Shown: piece after piece, positions 1 to 7,074 of the stretch | Layout: each line of letters opens with the position of its first letter | Position numbering within the stretch: position 1 is the stretch's first letter | Source: Anaerolineales bacterium | GTDB lineage: Bacteria > Chloroflexota > Anaerolineae > Anaerolineales > Villigracilaceae | NCBI GenBank assembly: GCA_025966435.1 | Contig: JAICRQ010000129.1 | Coordinates: 1-8,463 of the forward strand | Direction of reading: 5' to 3' | DNA length: 8,463 nt | The notes under the pieces: model-generated | What the model was told of the DNA's origin: nothing | What the model saw: only the letters and a program-made list of their open reading frames with translations | Database searches by the model: none | Position numbers and translations under genes: made by a program

Positions 1-1666
1 TAAGTGAGCGCACTTCTTCAAGAAACTCATCGTTAAGGAAATCCCCTTTCAACATAAGAGATTGGATCTGACCCTGCAGACGGCTCTTTTCATCCACAGT
101 CAATTCTTTTGCCGTGGCAACAATGACAGGAATATTTGCGGTTTCAGGCTGACTTCGCAGAGAGTCCAGAACGGCAAACCCATCAACCTCCGGCATCATT
201 AAGTCAAGGATGACCAAGTCAGGGCGCTCGCGACTAATGAGTTCGAGCGCCTCACGCCCATTTGTAGCTTCAAAGATCTCGAAATCTCCCTGAGATTGGA
301 GGATGCGTCGGATAAGACGCCGTGCCTCCGAGGTGTCGTCCACAACGACGACCCGGGGGAATCGGTTTGGTGTCACATTATTAAGCGCGGAAAGCAAACC
401 TTCCTGAGGGGTCGGAGAGGCCTCTTGTCGTTGTAAATCTACATCGCGCGTCCAACCTTCCCCAAACAGGAATTGTTCAGCCGGCAAGGTGTGCCCCGTG
501 CAATTGACGACAACTGTGTCGGTGGGTTTGATGATACCTGCTCTCACAAGCTTAAATAGACCGGCAAATGCCACAGCTGCAGCAGGCTCGGCCGAGATCC
601 CCTCCATTTTTGCAAGAACATGCATGGCGCGAAAGGCATCCTCATCACTCACGCTTTCAAATACACCATGCGTTTCATTGACCTGCTTGCGTAACATGAC
701 ATAGGTTCTACCGGGATCTCCCGTCGCAAGCGTTTCAATACGTGTTTTGGGCGAGAGGACAGGTTCCGCTTTTTCGAGTCCCTTCTTCCAGCTTTCGACC
801 ATTGGCGCACAGCCGTCCGCCTGGATCGGCGCGATGGCTGGGATGCGGTCTATGATGCCGAGCTGCTGCAGTTCACGAAACCCTTTATATACACCCAGGG
901 GCCCCATGCCGCCACTGATCGCTTGAATGTACCAGTCGGGTGTACGCCATTTTGGCGCCGTAGGATCGGAGTCGGGCAGATGACCCAGCTGCATAGTCAA
1001 TTGTTCAGCAATCTCAAATGCAATTGTCTTCATTGCCTCGACCGCCGTGACAGTGCGCGCGCCCATATCCTGATACAAACCTCGCTGGCGTGCAAACTCT
1101 GCTGCAACTTGTTTTGCTTGGTCATACGAGCCCGTAATCTTGACAACCTGACTTCCGTACAAGGCGATTTCCCGCATCTTGACCCCCGGAACAAGGCTGG
1201 TGACAAATGCCCAAAGCTTGATTCCGGCTCGGGCAGCATATGCCGAGAGGGAAATGGCAACGTTCCCCGTCGATGCGGCGACCATCTCTGTCACGCCACC
1301 TTCCTTCAACGCGGCGATAGTAACTGCAGCCTGTCGGTCCTTGAAGGATGAGGTGGGTCCCTGCCGTTCGTCTTTTATGAAAAGGTTCGGCAAGCCCAGC
1401 ATCATGCCTAAATTTGCTGCTTGTATAAGAGGAGTTCCGCCTTCTCCCAGCCTTAACGTGGGATTTGGATTGTGAATGGGGAGCAGTTCCTTATACCGCC
1501 ACAAATCGAAAGGACGCTGGCTGATTTCTGATGGAAATGTCCTGGCAACTTCGGCCATGTCATATTCCGCTTCCCGCCACTGGCTGTTGCATTGCGGGCA
1601 ATGCATGGAGCTGGGTATAAATGGTGCAGCATGGCCGCAGTCTAAACATCTAATTACAAAAGGCAT
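1..1666 (-). CDS. Threonine synthase-like PLP enzyme fused to a C-terminal response-regulator receiver domain (3' end truncated by window)
   Basis: One uninterrupted frame of 555 codons runs from ATG at 1666 off the left edge without a stop. Residues 1-405 resemble threonine synthase, the PLP enzyme converting O-phosphohomoserine to threonine. They show a zinc ribbon (C7/C10, C23/C26), 'LWRYKELLP' and 'LGEGGTPL' (73-80), the PLP-lysine motif 'PTSSFKDRQ' with K109, 'ASTGN' (131-135), the likely phosphate-binding loop 'SGGMGPLG' (251-258) and 'EGISAEPAAA' (355-364). A linker (about 406-436) leads to a CheY-like receiver: acidic pair D443/D444, phosphoacceptor D488 in 'ILDLMMPEVDG', T518 and K540. 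The receiver is nearly complete at the edge, so the stop should lie a few codons outside. Motif departures (SSFKDRQ where GSFKDRG is usual; TGHTLPAE near the C-end where TGxGLKD is usual) leave exact substrate uncertain; another fold-type II enzyme such as a cysteate-synthase relative is possible. It is the last visible gene of the operon, 32 nt after the kinase. Domain identities are strong; phosphoregulation of catalysis is inference. Confidence 0.9.
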   Translation of the reverse strand, partial: MPFVIRCLDCGHAAPFIPSSMHCPQCNSQWREAEYDMAEVARTFPSEISQRPFDLWRYKELLPIHNPNPTLRLGEGGTPLIQAANLGMMLGLPNLFIKDERQGPTSSFKDRQAAVTIAALKEGGVTEMVAASTGNVAISLSAYAARAGIKLWAFVTSLVPGVKMREIALYGSQVVKITGSYDQAKQVAAEFARQRGLYQDMGARTVTAVEAMKTIAFEIAEQLTMQLGHLPDSDPTAPKWRTPDWYIQAISGGMGPLGVYKGFRELQQLGIIDRIPAIAPIQADGCAPMVESWKKGLEKAEPVLSPKTRIETLATGDPGRTYVMLRKQVNETHGVFESVSDEDAFRAMHVLAKMEGISAEPAAAVAFAGLFKLVRAGIIKPTDTVVVNCTGHTLPAEQFLFGEGWTRDVDLQRQEASPTPQEGLLSALNNVTPNRFPRVVVVDDTSEARRLIRRILQSQGDFEIFEATNGREALELISRERPDLVILDLMMPEVDGFAVLDSLRSQPETANIPVIVATAKELTVDEKSRLQGQIQSLMLKGDFLNDEFLEEVRSL

Positions 1667-1675
1667 ATTAAGTTA

Positions 1676-1681
1676 CTTCCT
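1676..1681 (-). promoter_or_regulatory. Ribosome binding site of the threonine synthase-receiver gene
   Basis: On the minus strand AGGAAG lies 9 nt before the ATG at 1666. It sits in the 32-nt gap after the kinase stop and supports this ATG, which also places the first zinc-ribbon cysteine at residue 7, as expected for a complete N-terminus. No terminator or promoter-like element is visible in the gap, so the gene should be read through from the kinase. Confidence 0.6.
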
Positions 1682-1698
1682 ATAAGAGCGGGATGACT

Positions 1699-4600
1699 TT
1701 ATGAGCCGAGCCGCTTTAATGCATTTTCGATGCTCTCGATCAATTGAGCTTCGCTAAACGAAGACTTGGTGATGATTCGATGACCGAAATCGTTGAGTTG
1801 TTGCTGTTGTTCTCCGGTCAAATCTCCACCACTTACAATAAGTACGGGAATATTCCGCAGGTGGGAATTTTCTCGTAATTTTTCGAGTATGGTGAATCCA
1901 TCCATTTCAGGCATAAACAGATCCAAGATGATGGCGTGCGGTGTTTTTATAGTGATAGTTTCCCAACCTTTGCGGCCCCCTTCAGCAAGAATCGGTTTGT
2001 AACGGCCTTGTTGACTGAGGATTTTCTCAATGAGTCTCAAATCATTCTGATCATCGTCGATCACCAAGACTTCATGAATGGTGCCATCCCTGTTTAATCG
2101 ATCCAGCGCGCTGACGAGGTCCTCTTCGAGAACTGGTTTGACCAGGTAGTCTGCTGCCCCTAGGGTGAATCCCTTATCAGCCTGTTCCATTATGGAACAG
2201 ATAATAACCGGAATATCACGTGTGAGGGGATCTGACTTTAGATCATTGAGAACAGACCACCCATCCTTATTTGGCATCATAATATCCAGGGTAATCGCAT
2301 ACGGTTTGACATTTAATGCGTGCTCTTTGGCTTTTGAAGGGTCTGTGAGCGCCATAACGTAATACCCTTGCGGATTGAGATAACGTTCATAAAGTCCGAT
2401 CACCTGTGGATCATCGTCGATCGCAAGAACGACCTTCATACCTCCAGGAATATCCTCCTGTGGCTGATTGTAGAGAGGCAGCGTGAACCAGAAGGTCGAG
2501 CCTTGCCCTACAATGCTGTGAACACCAATCCGCCCGCCATGTAGTTGGACAAGATTTGCACAAATGGACAGTCCCAACCCTGAACCGCCACTCTTACGTG
2601 TCGCGGAGCCATCGACTTGCGAGAACGCCTGGAACAATTTCTTTTGATCTTCTGTGGAAATGCCAGAGCCCGTATCAACCACATTGATCAACGCTTCCAT
2701 TTTGCCGGTTGGACCCTTTTGAATACTGGTTTCCACGGTAATGGAGCCTTGATCCGTGAACTTGGATGCATTGGAGATCAAATTTAACAATACCTGACGA
2801 ACGCGCATCGTATCACCGCGAACCGTAGGCATATTCGATGGGATGCGTTGGAGCAGTTGGATTGGTTTTTCCTTGACAAGTCCCTTCGCAGTGGACATAA
2901 CGCTTGTTGCCATATCCGCAAGATGAACTTCTTCAAAGTTAAGCTCCATCTTGCCCGCTTCGATACGAGCCAGGTCGAGAATATCGTTGATGAGTCCCAG
3001 AAGGTGTTGACCGGAGTTGTAAATAGCAGTCAAATCCTGTTGTTGCATTTCGGTCACGGGGCCATCGATCCCTTTCAAGATTACTCGCGAGAAACCAATG
3101 ATGGAATTCAATGGAGTCCGCAGTTCATGGCTCATATTGGCAAGGAACTGACTCTTGAGTTGATCCACCTCGCGTAGGTCTTTAATGAGTTGTTGGGAAA
3201 GCTCATAGGAGCGCGCATTGTCAATCGCGACAGCAACCTGATCTGCGAGTGACTGCAAAACGGAGAGATCATCCTGTGTAAAGGCATGAACCTGTGTTGA
3301 TTGGATGTCAATTACACCCACTATACGTGAGCCGATCCGCAGTGGTATGGCAACTTCTGAACGCGTATCCAGCAAGTAAGGGTTGGGTATGTAAAGAGGC
3401 TCAAGGTCCGTATCATTGACAAGCATGGGCTCCATGTTTGCAGACACCTTGCCGACCACCGAATGCGACCCCACGACGATTGAATAGTTTTGTGCCTTCA
3501 TCTTCTCGCCTGCTTCACCTGTGGCTTCCCGCAGGATGGCGTTAAACCCTGTCTCTTCAATGATGTAGATCGCAGCATAGTAGAAGCCAAATCTTTCACT
3601 GATCAGATTCACTGTGCGCGTGAAGATTGTATTGAGATCAAGGGTCGATGTGACAAGACGTCCGATTTCCGAAGAGGCCGCCAGATAATCGTTGCGCCTC
3701 CTAAGCGTTTCCTCCGACAATTTTCGTTCGGTAATGTCCTGATGCACAGCCAGGAAGCCAATTGTTTTTCCGCTTTCATCAAGAATAGGACTGTTTGTTC
3801 CGGCGATGGGCACGAGGCGTCCATCCCGGGTCTTATTGATGATTTCTTCTGAAACAGTACCACCGGCAAGAAGTGTTTCCCAGAAATGTTTGTATTGTTC
3901 ATCGGGGACGAGTCCTGACTTAAGAATACGAGGGGTTTTCCCGATGGCTTCCTCATTCGTAAAGCCATACACGTTTTCAAAGGCAGGGTTTACATATTGG
4001 ATTGTGCCTTCCACATCGGTAATAAAAACAGCATTATCAGAACGGTCGATACCAAGCTTGAACTTCTGAATCTCACGTTCCGCCAGGAAGCGTTCGATGG
4101 CTGAAGCCACTTGAATTGCGATGATCGATAGAATCTCCTTATGTTGTTCTGTAAGGCGAACCTTTAGGTCATACGTCTGAATAGCAATCACGCCGGAAAC
4201 AACTTGTTTTGAGCGGAGCGGAATGCCAAGCCAATCCACTGACTGTACACCATCATCGACGACTTCACCAGCCGCTTGAAGGTCCGCGAAGATTTCGGGG
4301 GTGGTGCGTAATGGCCTTCCAGTGCGGATTACGTAGCTTGTCAGTCCCCTGCCCAGCCTGCGGGGAGACCAGTCCTCATCAATTTCATCGACATGATAGG
4401 GAAACGTGATTAAGTGAGCGCCTGGATCATACTGTGCAATATAGAAGTTGTTTACCGGTAGAAGCGGCTTTACGGCCTCATGAATGGACTTAAGGAGTTC
4501 ATCCATGGTTTTGGAGGAAAGTACACTTTCTGAGATCTGCGTGATGGCAATTTGTGTCAATTCATTGATCTTGCGGTCTGTGATATCGCGAGCCACCCAG

Positions 4601-6306
4601 AATACCTGGTCATCACTAAGTTTTGAAATGTTTGCATCAAACCACAAGTTGTTGCCGGCAATTGTAAGGGGATATTCGATCCGGATTGTCTTATTGCTGC
4701 GAAGTGCCTCGTGAATTGTGTTCATGAACTGATCATGCAAATCCGGTGGCAAAATCTCTTTAATATACTTGCCTACCATTTCATCAGGGGGGCGGATTAG
4801 CAAAGACGGATTCGTTGGGGCAATTCGCACATAGCGACCATCTTTGTCATATACGATAATGACATCATTCATGGACGCAAAAAGTGCGCGCAGCTCCGAC
4901 TCGGATTTTTGCGTATTCTGGAACAAGCTGGCGTTTTGGATTGCAATCGCCGCCTGTCTTGCCAAACTGGACAAAAAGTCCAACTCAGGATGTGTAAACT
5001 CTTTCCCCTGGCCAGCACGCCAAACAGCCAAAAGTCCCGTGACGCGTTCGCCCGAAAGAACGGGCACACCCATCAGATGATCGTGCGGCCGTTCCTCGGT
5101 TCCTTTGACGACGAGTGCACCAGCCTCGCTTGAGGCGTCATTCACGATCTGACCCGATCTCTGCAAAACGATTTTGCCTAAGATACCTTCGCCGGTATTG
5201 ATTAGATCATTCTTGATTTCTTCGGCTTCTGCACCGACAACTGCAATCGCGCGCCAGGCTATGCCTTCTTTTTCTGGTAGGTAAACAGCACTGCTCTCAG
5301 CCTGGAATAGATCCCGGGCATATACTGCAATCTTTGCCAGGACAGTTTCCACATCTAGTGTGGTGGAAATCTCGCGCCCCACTTCTGCGAGTGCAGCAGT
5401 TTCCTGTGCGCGCTGCCGAGCCTCCTCGAATAGCCGTGCATTTTCGATAGCGATGGCTGCCTGGCTGGCGATGGTCGCTAAAATATCGCGGTCATGGGCA
5501 TCATAAAGATCTGGTGTTTGAACGCTCTGAACAGAGATCAGGCCCAATACCCGGCTGCCAATCAGAAGCGGGACGCCCAGCCAAGATTGGGAAGGTGTTT
5601 CATCCTCAGCAAGAGCAATAAATTCAATCCCGAGCCGCTTCATGTGTCCCAATACATCATTCGAGGCAAATACCGTTTTCTTATGGCGAATGATGTAATC
5701 GGAAAAGCCACCATTGCCCAGTTTGCTAGGGGCAAGCTGAATCCGGCGCCCTTCTTCAAAAGCAAGTGGATAACTTTTTTCCTCATTTTTCTCATCATAG
5801 AGAGCAAGGAAAAAATTACTTGTATCCATCAAGCGGCCTGTATGTCGATAAACCACTTCCGCAATAGCAACCGTATCGAGCTTGGTCGATAATTCGCGCC
5901 CCATTTCATTCAATACGCTGAGTTCCTCTGCGCGAGCCTGTGTCTCCTGAAATAGTCGTGCATTTTCCAGCGCCAACGACAATTGATCGGCTACCTGCTT
6001 TACCAGCAATTGTTCATCCTGGCTCCAGGCACGCTCTTTTGTCTCATCGACCACCTGCAACGTAGCCCAAGAGTTCTGCCCAGCCTGGAATGCCAGGGAT
6101 AGAGCAGAGGAAGATGGGGAAACGGCATTCGCCATTTCCATTGTCCGCCGTTCCTTTGGCAATGGCTTCGATTCCCCGGGTTGAAGATGCTGCTCGTCCG
6201 AGGCAGATTTCGCAGGCGCGGGCTTAAATTCCGCGGGGGCCGGCTCGGGTTTTACATCTTCGAATAGATTCTTAAGCCGCTTGTCGATTGGCTTCTTCTT
6301 TGGCAT
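1699..6306 (-). CDS. Soluble multi-GAF/PAS hybrid histidine kinase with two receiver domains
   Basis: A 1535-residue hybrid sensor kinase with no membrane segment. Order from the ATG at 6306: basic start (KKK...KRLK), Pro/Ala-rich linker to about 58, C-terminal half of a GAF (about 65-120), GAF (145-295), GAF (318-465), PAS (472-580), GAF (598-742), PAS (752-862), GAF (888-1035), HisKA (about 1047-1115, H1060 in 'MSHELRTPL'), HATPase (N1179, 'DTGSGI' from D1211, 'GGSGLGLS'), receiver 1 (phosphoacceptor D1341, S1371, K1390 in 'VKP') and receiver 2 (phosphoacceptor D1462, S1492, K1514 in 'TKSS'). All kinase boxes are intact, so it should autophosphorylate; no Hpt domain is present. The ligands of the GAF and PAS domains cannot be read from sequence. 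An in-frame TTG at 6312 is an alternative start, but ATG with AGGAG 10 nt upstream is preferred. The first codons overlap the end of parA, implying coupled translation. Likely targets are its own receivers and possibly the receiver on the next gene's product; this last step is inference. Confidence 0.95.
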   Translation of the reverse strand: MPKKKPIDKRLKNLFEDVKPEPAPAEFKPAPAKSASDEQHLQPGESKPLPKERRTMEMANAVSPSSSALSLAFQAGQNSWATLQVVDETKERAWSQDEQLLVKQVADQLSLALENARLFQETQARAEELSVLNEMGRELSTKLDTVAIAEVVYRHTGRLMDTSNFFLALYDEKNEEKSYPLAFEEGRRIQLAPSKLGNGGFSDYIIRHKKTVFASNDVLGHMKRLGIEFIALAEDETPSQSWLGVPLLIGSRVLGLISVQSVQTPDLYDAHDRDILATIASQAAIAIENARLFEEARQRAQETAALAEVGREISTTLDVETVLAKIAVYARDLFQAESSAVYLPEKEGIAWRAIAVVGAEAEEIKNDLINTGEGILGKIVLQRSGQIVNDASSEAGALVVKGTEERPHDHLMGVPVLSGERVTGLLAVWRAGQGKEFTHPELDFLSSLARQAAIAIQNASLFQNTQKSESELRALFASMNDVIIVYDKDGRYVRIAPTNPSLLIRPPDEMVGKYIKEILPPDLHDQFMNTIHEALRSNKTIRIEYPLTIAGNNLWFDANISKLSDDQVFWVARDITDRKINELTQIAITQISESVLSSKTMDELLKSIHEAVKPLLPVNNFYIAQYDPGAHLITFPYHVDEIDEDWSPRRLGRGLTSYVIRTGRPLRTTPEIFADLQAAGEVVDDGVQSVDWLGIPLRSKQVVSGVIAIQTYDLKVRLTEQHKEILSIIAIQVASAIERFLAEREIQKFKLGIDRSDNAVFITDVEGTIQYVNPAFENVYGFTNEEAIGKTPRILKSGLVPDEQYKHFWETLLAGGTVSEEIINKTRDGRLVPIAGTNSPILDESGKTIGFLAVHQDITERKLSEETLRRRNDYLAASSEIGRLVTSTLDLNTIFTRTVNLISERFGFYYAAIYIIEETGFNAILREATGEAGEKMKAQNYSIVVGSHSVVGKVSANMEPMLVNDTDLEPLYIPNPYLLDTRSEVAIPLRIGSRIVGVIDIQSTQVHAFTQDDLSVLQSLADQVAVAIDNARSYELSQQLIKDLREVDQLKSQFLANMSHELRTPLNSIIGFSRVILKGIDGPVTEMQQQDLTAIYNSGQHLLGLINDILDLARIEAGKMELNFEEVHLADMATSVMSTAKGLVKEKPIQLLQRIPSNMPTVRGDTMRVRQVLLNLISNASKFTDQGSITVETSIQKGPTGKMEALINVVDTGSGISTEDQKKLFQAFSQVDGSATRKSGGSGLGLSICANLVQLHGGRIGVHSIVGQGSTFWFTLPLYNQPQEDIPGGMKVVLAIDDDPQVIGLYERYLNPQGYYVMALTDPSKAKEHALNVKPYAITLDIMMPNKDGWSVLNDLKSDPLTRDIPVIICSIMEQADKGFTLGAADYLVKPVLEEDLVSALDRLNRDGTIHEVLVIDDDQNDLRLIEKILSQQGRYKPILAEGGRKGWETITIKTPHAIILDLFMPEMDGFTILEKLRENSHLRNIPVLIVSGGDLTGEQQQQLNDFGHRIITKSSFSEAQLIESIENALKRLGS
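2049..2422. repeat. Pair of identical 14-bp direct repeats encoding the receiver acidic pockets
   Basis: GATCATCGTCGATC occurs at 2049-2062 and at 2409-2422. On the coding strand both copies encode the 'IDDD' acidic pocket, one in each receiver domain of the hybrid kinase. The two receivers are otherwise clearly diverged in protein sequence, so this reflects a shared motif and codon choice more than a recent duplication. Confidence 0.5.
2182..2200. repeat. Perfect 19-bp palindrome inside the kinase gene
   Basis: CTGTTCCAT and ATGGAACAG are exact 9-base inverted arms around a single T. The site lies inside the first receiver domain of the kinase and encodes its 'CSIMEQ' segment. The symmetry resembles an operator, but the position deep inside a coding region, where the protein motif constrains the bases, makes chance the more likely explanation. 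Confidence 0.5.
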
Positions 6307-7057
6307 ATTCAATCAACTCCTGGGCAAGGACACGGTATTGCTGTGAGCCGCGGCTGGTTGGCTTGTACTGCGTAATCGGTACACCAGCAATCGGACTTTC
6401 ACGGAGCTTGGTATCGATTTCGATCACGGTCGTGAAAACACCCTGTCCAAACGTGGCCTGTAATTGTTCAAAAATATTGCGGTGCGTGCGGTTTCGTCGA
6501 TCAAGCAATGTAACCAAGATCCGATAGGCGAGATTCGGATTACTTTCCTGCCGGATACGGCGAATTGTTCCCATCATGTTCCTCAGTGCATAGGCGGAGA
6601 AGTATTCGGCTTGTGTGGGAATGATGAGGAGATCAGCTGCCGAAAGCGCGTTGAGGGTGATTGCGCCTAGAGCGGGAGGGCAGTCAAGCAAGATATAGTT
6701 GTAGGGAAGAGTAGCAGCCTGAAGTGCATTATGAAGCGTAGACACATAATGGCTTCGCATGGGTAGGAATTGCTCGGCATTTTCAATCCTTGCATTACAA
6801 GGAACGAGGTCGAGGTTGTTTACCTCCGTCCGGCGAATGGTGCTCTTGATGGCAACATTGTCGATCAACACGCTGGCAGAGGTTAATTCCACCTCTCCTG
6901 TTTCAAGCCCCAGGGCAAGGCTGAGGTTTGCCTGCGGATCGAGATCGATAAGCAGCACTCGATGATTCAGTTCCGCCAAGGCAGCTCCCAGGGACAATGT
7001 AGAGGTTGTTTTTGCAACCCCGCCTTTTTCATTTGACATCGCAATCACAAATGCCAT
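6272..7057 (-). CDS. ParA/Soj-family ATPase (orphan, no ParB in the window)
   Basis: A 261-residue ParA-type ATPase of normal family length. From the ATG at 7057 it carries the deviant Walker A 'KGGVAKTT' (signature lysine K11, catalytic lysine K16), 'LLIDLDPQAN' (about 35-44), Walker B 'YILLDCPPALG' (D125), 'TLLDRRNRTH' and the late 'LRESPIAGVPI...SRGSQQY' segment that in Soj proteins contributes to nucleotide-dependent dimerisation and DNA binding. Such ATPases form ATP sandwich dimers on nucleoid DNA and move or space plasmids, chromosomes or protein clusters. The start at 7057 puts the P-loop at the same distance from the N-terminus as in Bacillus Soj. An earlier in-frame ATG at 7078 overlaps the upstream stop (ATGA) and would add seven residues. 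No ParB or parS-like site accompanies it; it sits between a sensor and a kinase, so a role in positioning signalling proteins is more plausible than DNA partition. That role is inference. Confidence 0.93.
   Translation of the reverse strand: MAFVIAMSNEKGGVAKTTSTLSLGAALAELNHRVLLIDLDPQANLSLALGLETGEVELTSASVLIDNVAIKSTIRRTEVNNLDLVPCNARIENAEQFLPMRSHYVSTLHNALQAATLPYNYILLDCPPALGAITLNALSAADLLIIPTQAEYFSAYALRNMMGTIRRIRQESNPNLAYRILVTLLDRRNRTHRNIFEQLQATFGQGVFTTVIEIDTKLRESPIAGVPITQYKPTSRGSQQYRVLAQELIEYAKEEANRQAA
6317..6321 (-). promoter_or_regulatory. Ribosome binding site of the hybrid kinase, inside the end of parA
   Basis: AGGAG on the minus strand lies 10 nt before the ATG at 6306 and 4 nt before an in-frame TTG at 6312. 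It is embedded in the last codons of parA, so ribosomes finishing ParA pass over the kinase start. The spacing favours ATG slightly; the two starts differ by only two residues. Confidence 0.6.
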
Positions 7058-7060
7058 AGT

Positions 7061-7067
7061 TCCTCTC
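7061..7067 (-). promoter_or_regulatory. Possible ribosome binding site of parA
   Basis: GAGAGGA on the minus strand ends 3 nt before the ATG at 7057. The spacing is short, so the site is only modest evidence for this start, but no good Shine-Dalgarno sequence lies close to the alternative ATG at 7078. Translation may instead depend on termination and restart at the upstream TGA (7075-7077). Confidence 0.4.
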
Positions 7068-7074
7068 GATCTGT

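Noticed and set aside
359..439. Possibility that the threonine synthase and receiver are two separate genes
   Set aside because: Reading every codon from 1666 to 2 finds no stop, and no start codon with a ribosome binding site is apparent at the receiver boundary. A single fused product is the simplest reading.
923..1351. Plus-strand open frame of 142 codons
   Set aside because: It lies wholly antisense to the threonine synthase module in the mirrored codon phase, has a low-complexity Cys/Arg-rich translation with no recognisable domain, and is explained by codon bias of the real gene.
1667..1698. Terminator or promoter between the kinase and the enzyme gene
   Set aside because: The 32-nt gap shows no GC-rich hairpin, T-tract or recognisable promoter pair, only a ribosome binding site.
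3490..3980. Overlapping open frames on both strands (120 and 123 codons)
   Set aside because: Both are out-of-frame shadows of the kinase PAS and GAF region, which has clear motifs in its own frame.
5494..5892. Plus-strand open frame of 132 codons
   Set aside because: It is antisense to the GAF domains of the kinase. The translation has no family resemblance and there is no independent gene context.
6307..6312. TTG at 6312 as the kinase start
   Set aside because: It is possible, but the ATG six bases later is a stronger start codon and AGGAG is only 4 nt before the TTG versus 10 nt before the ATG. The difference is two residues.
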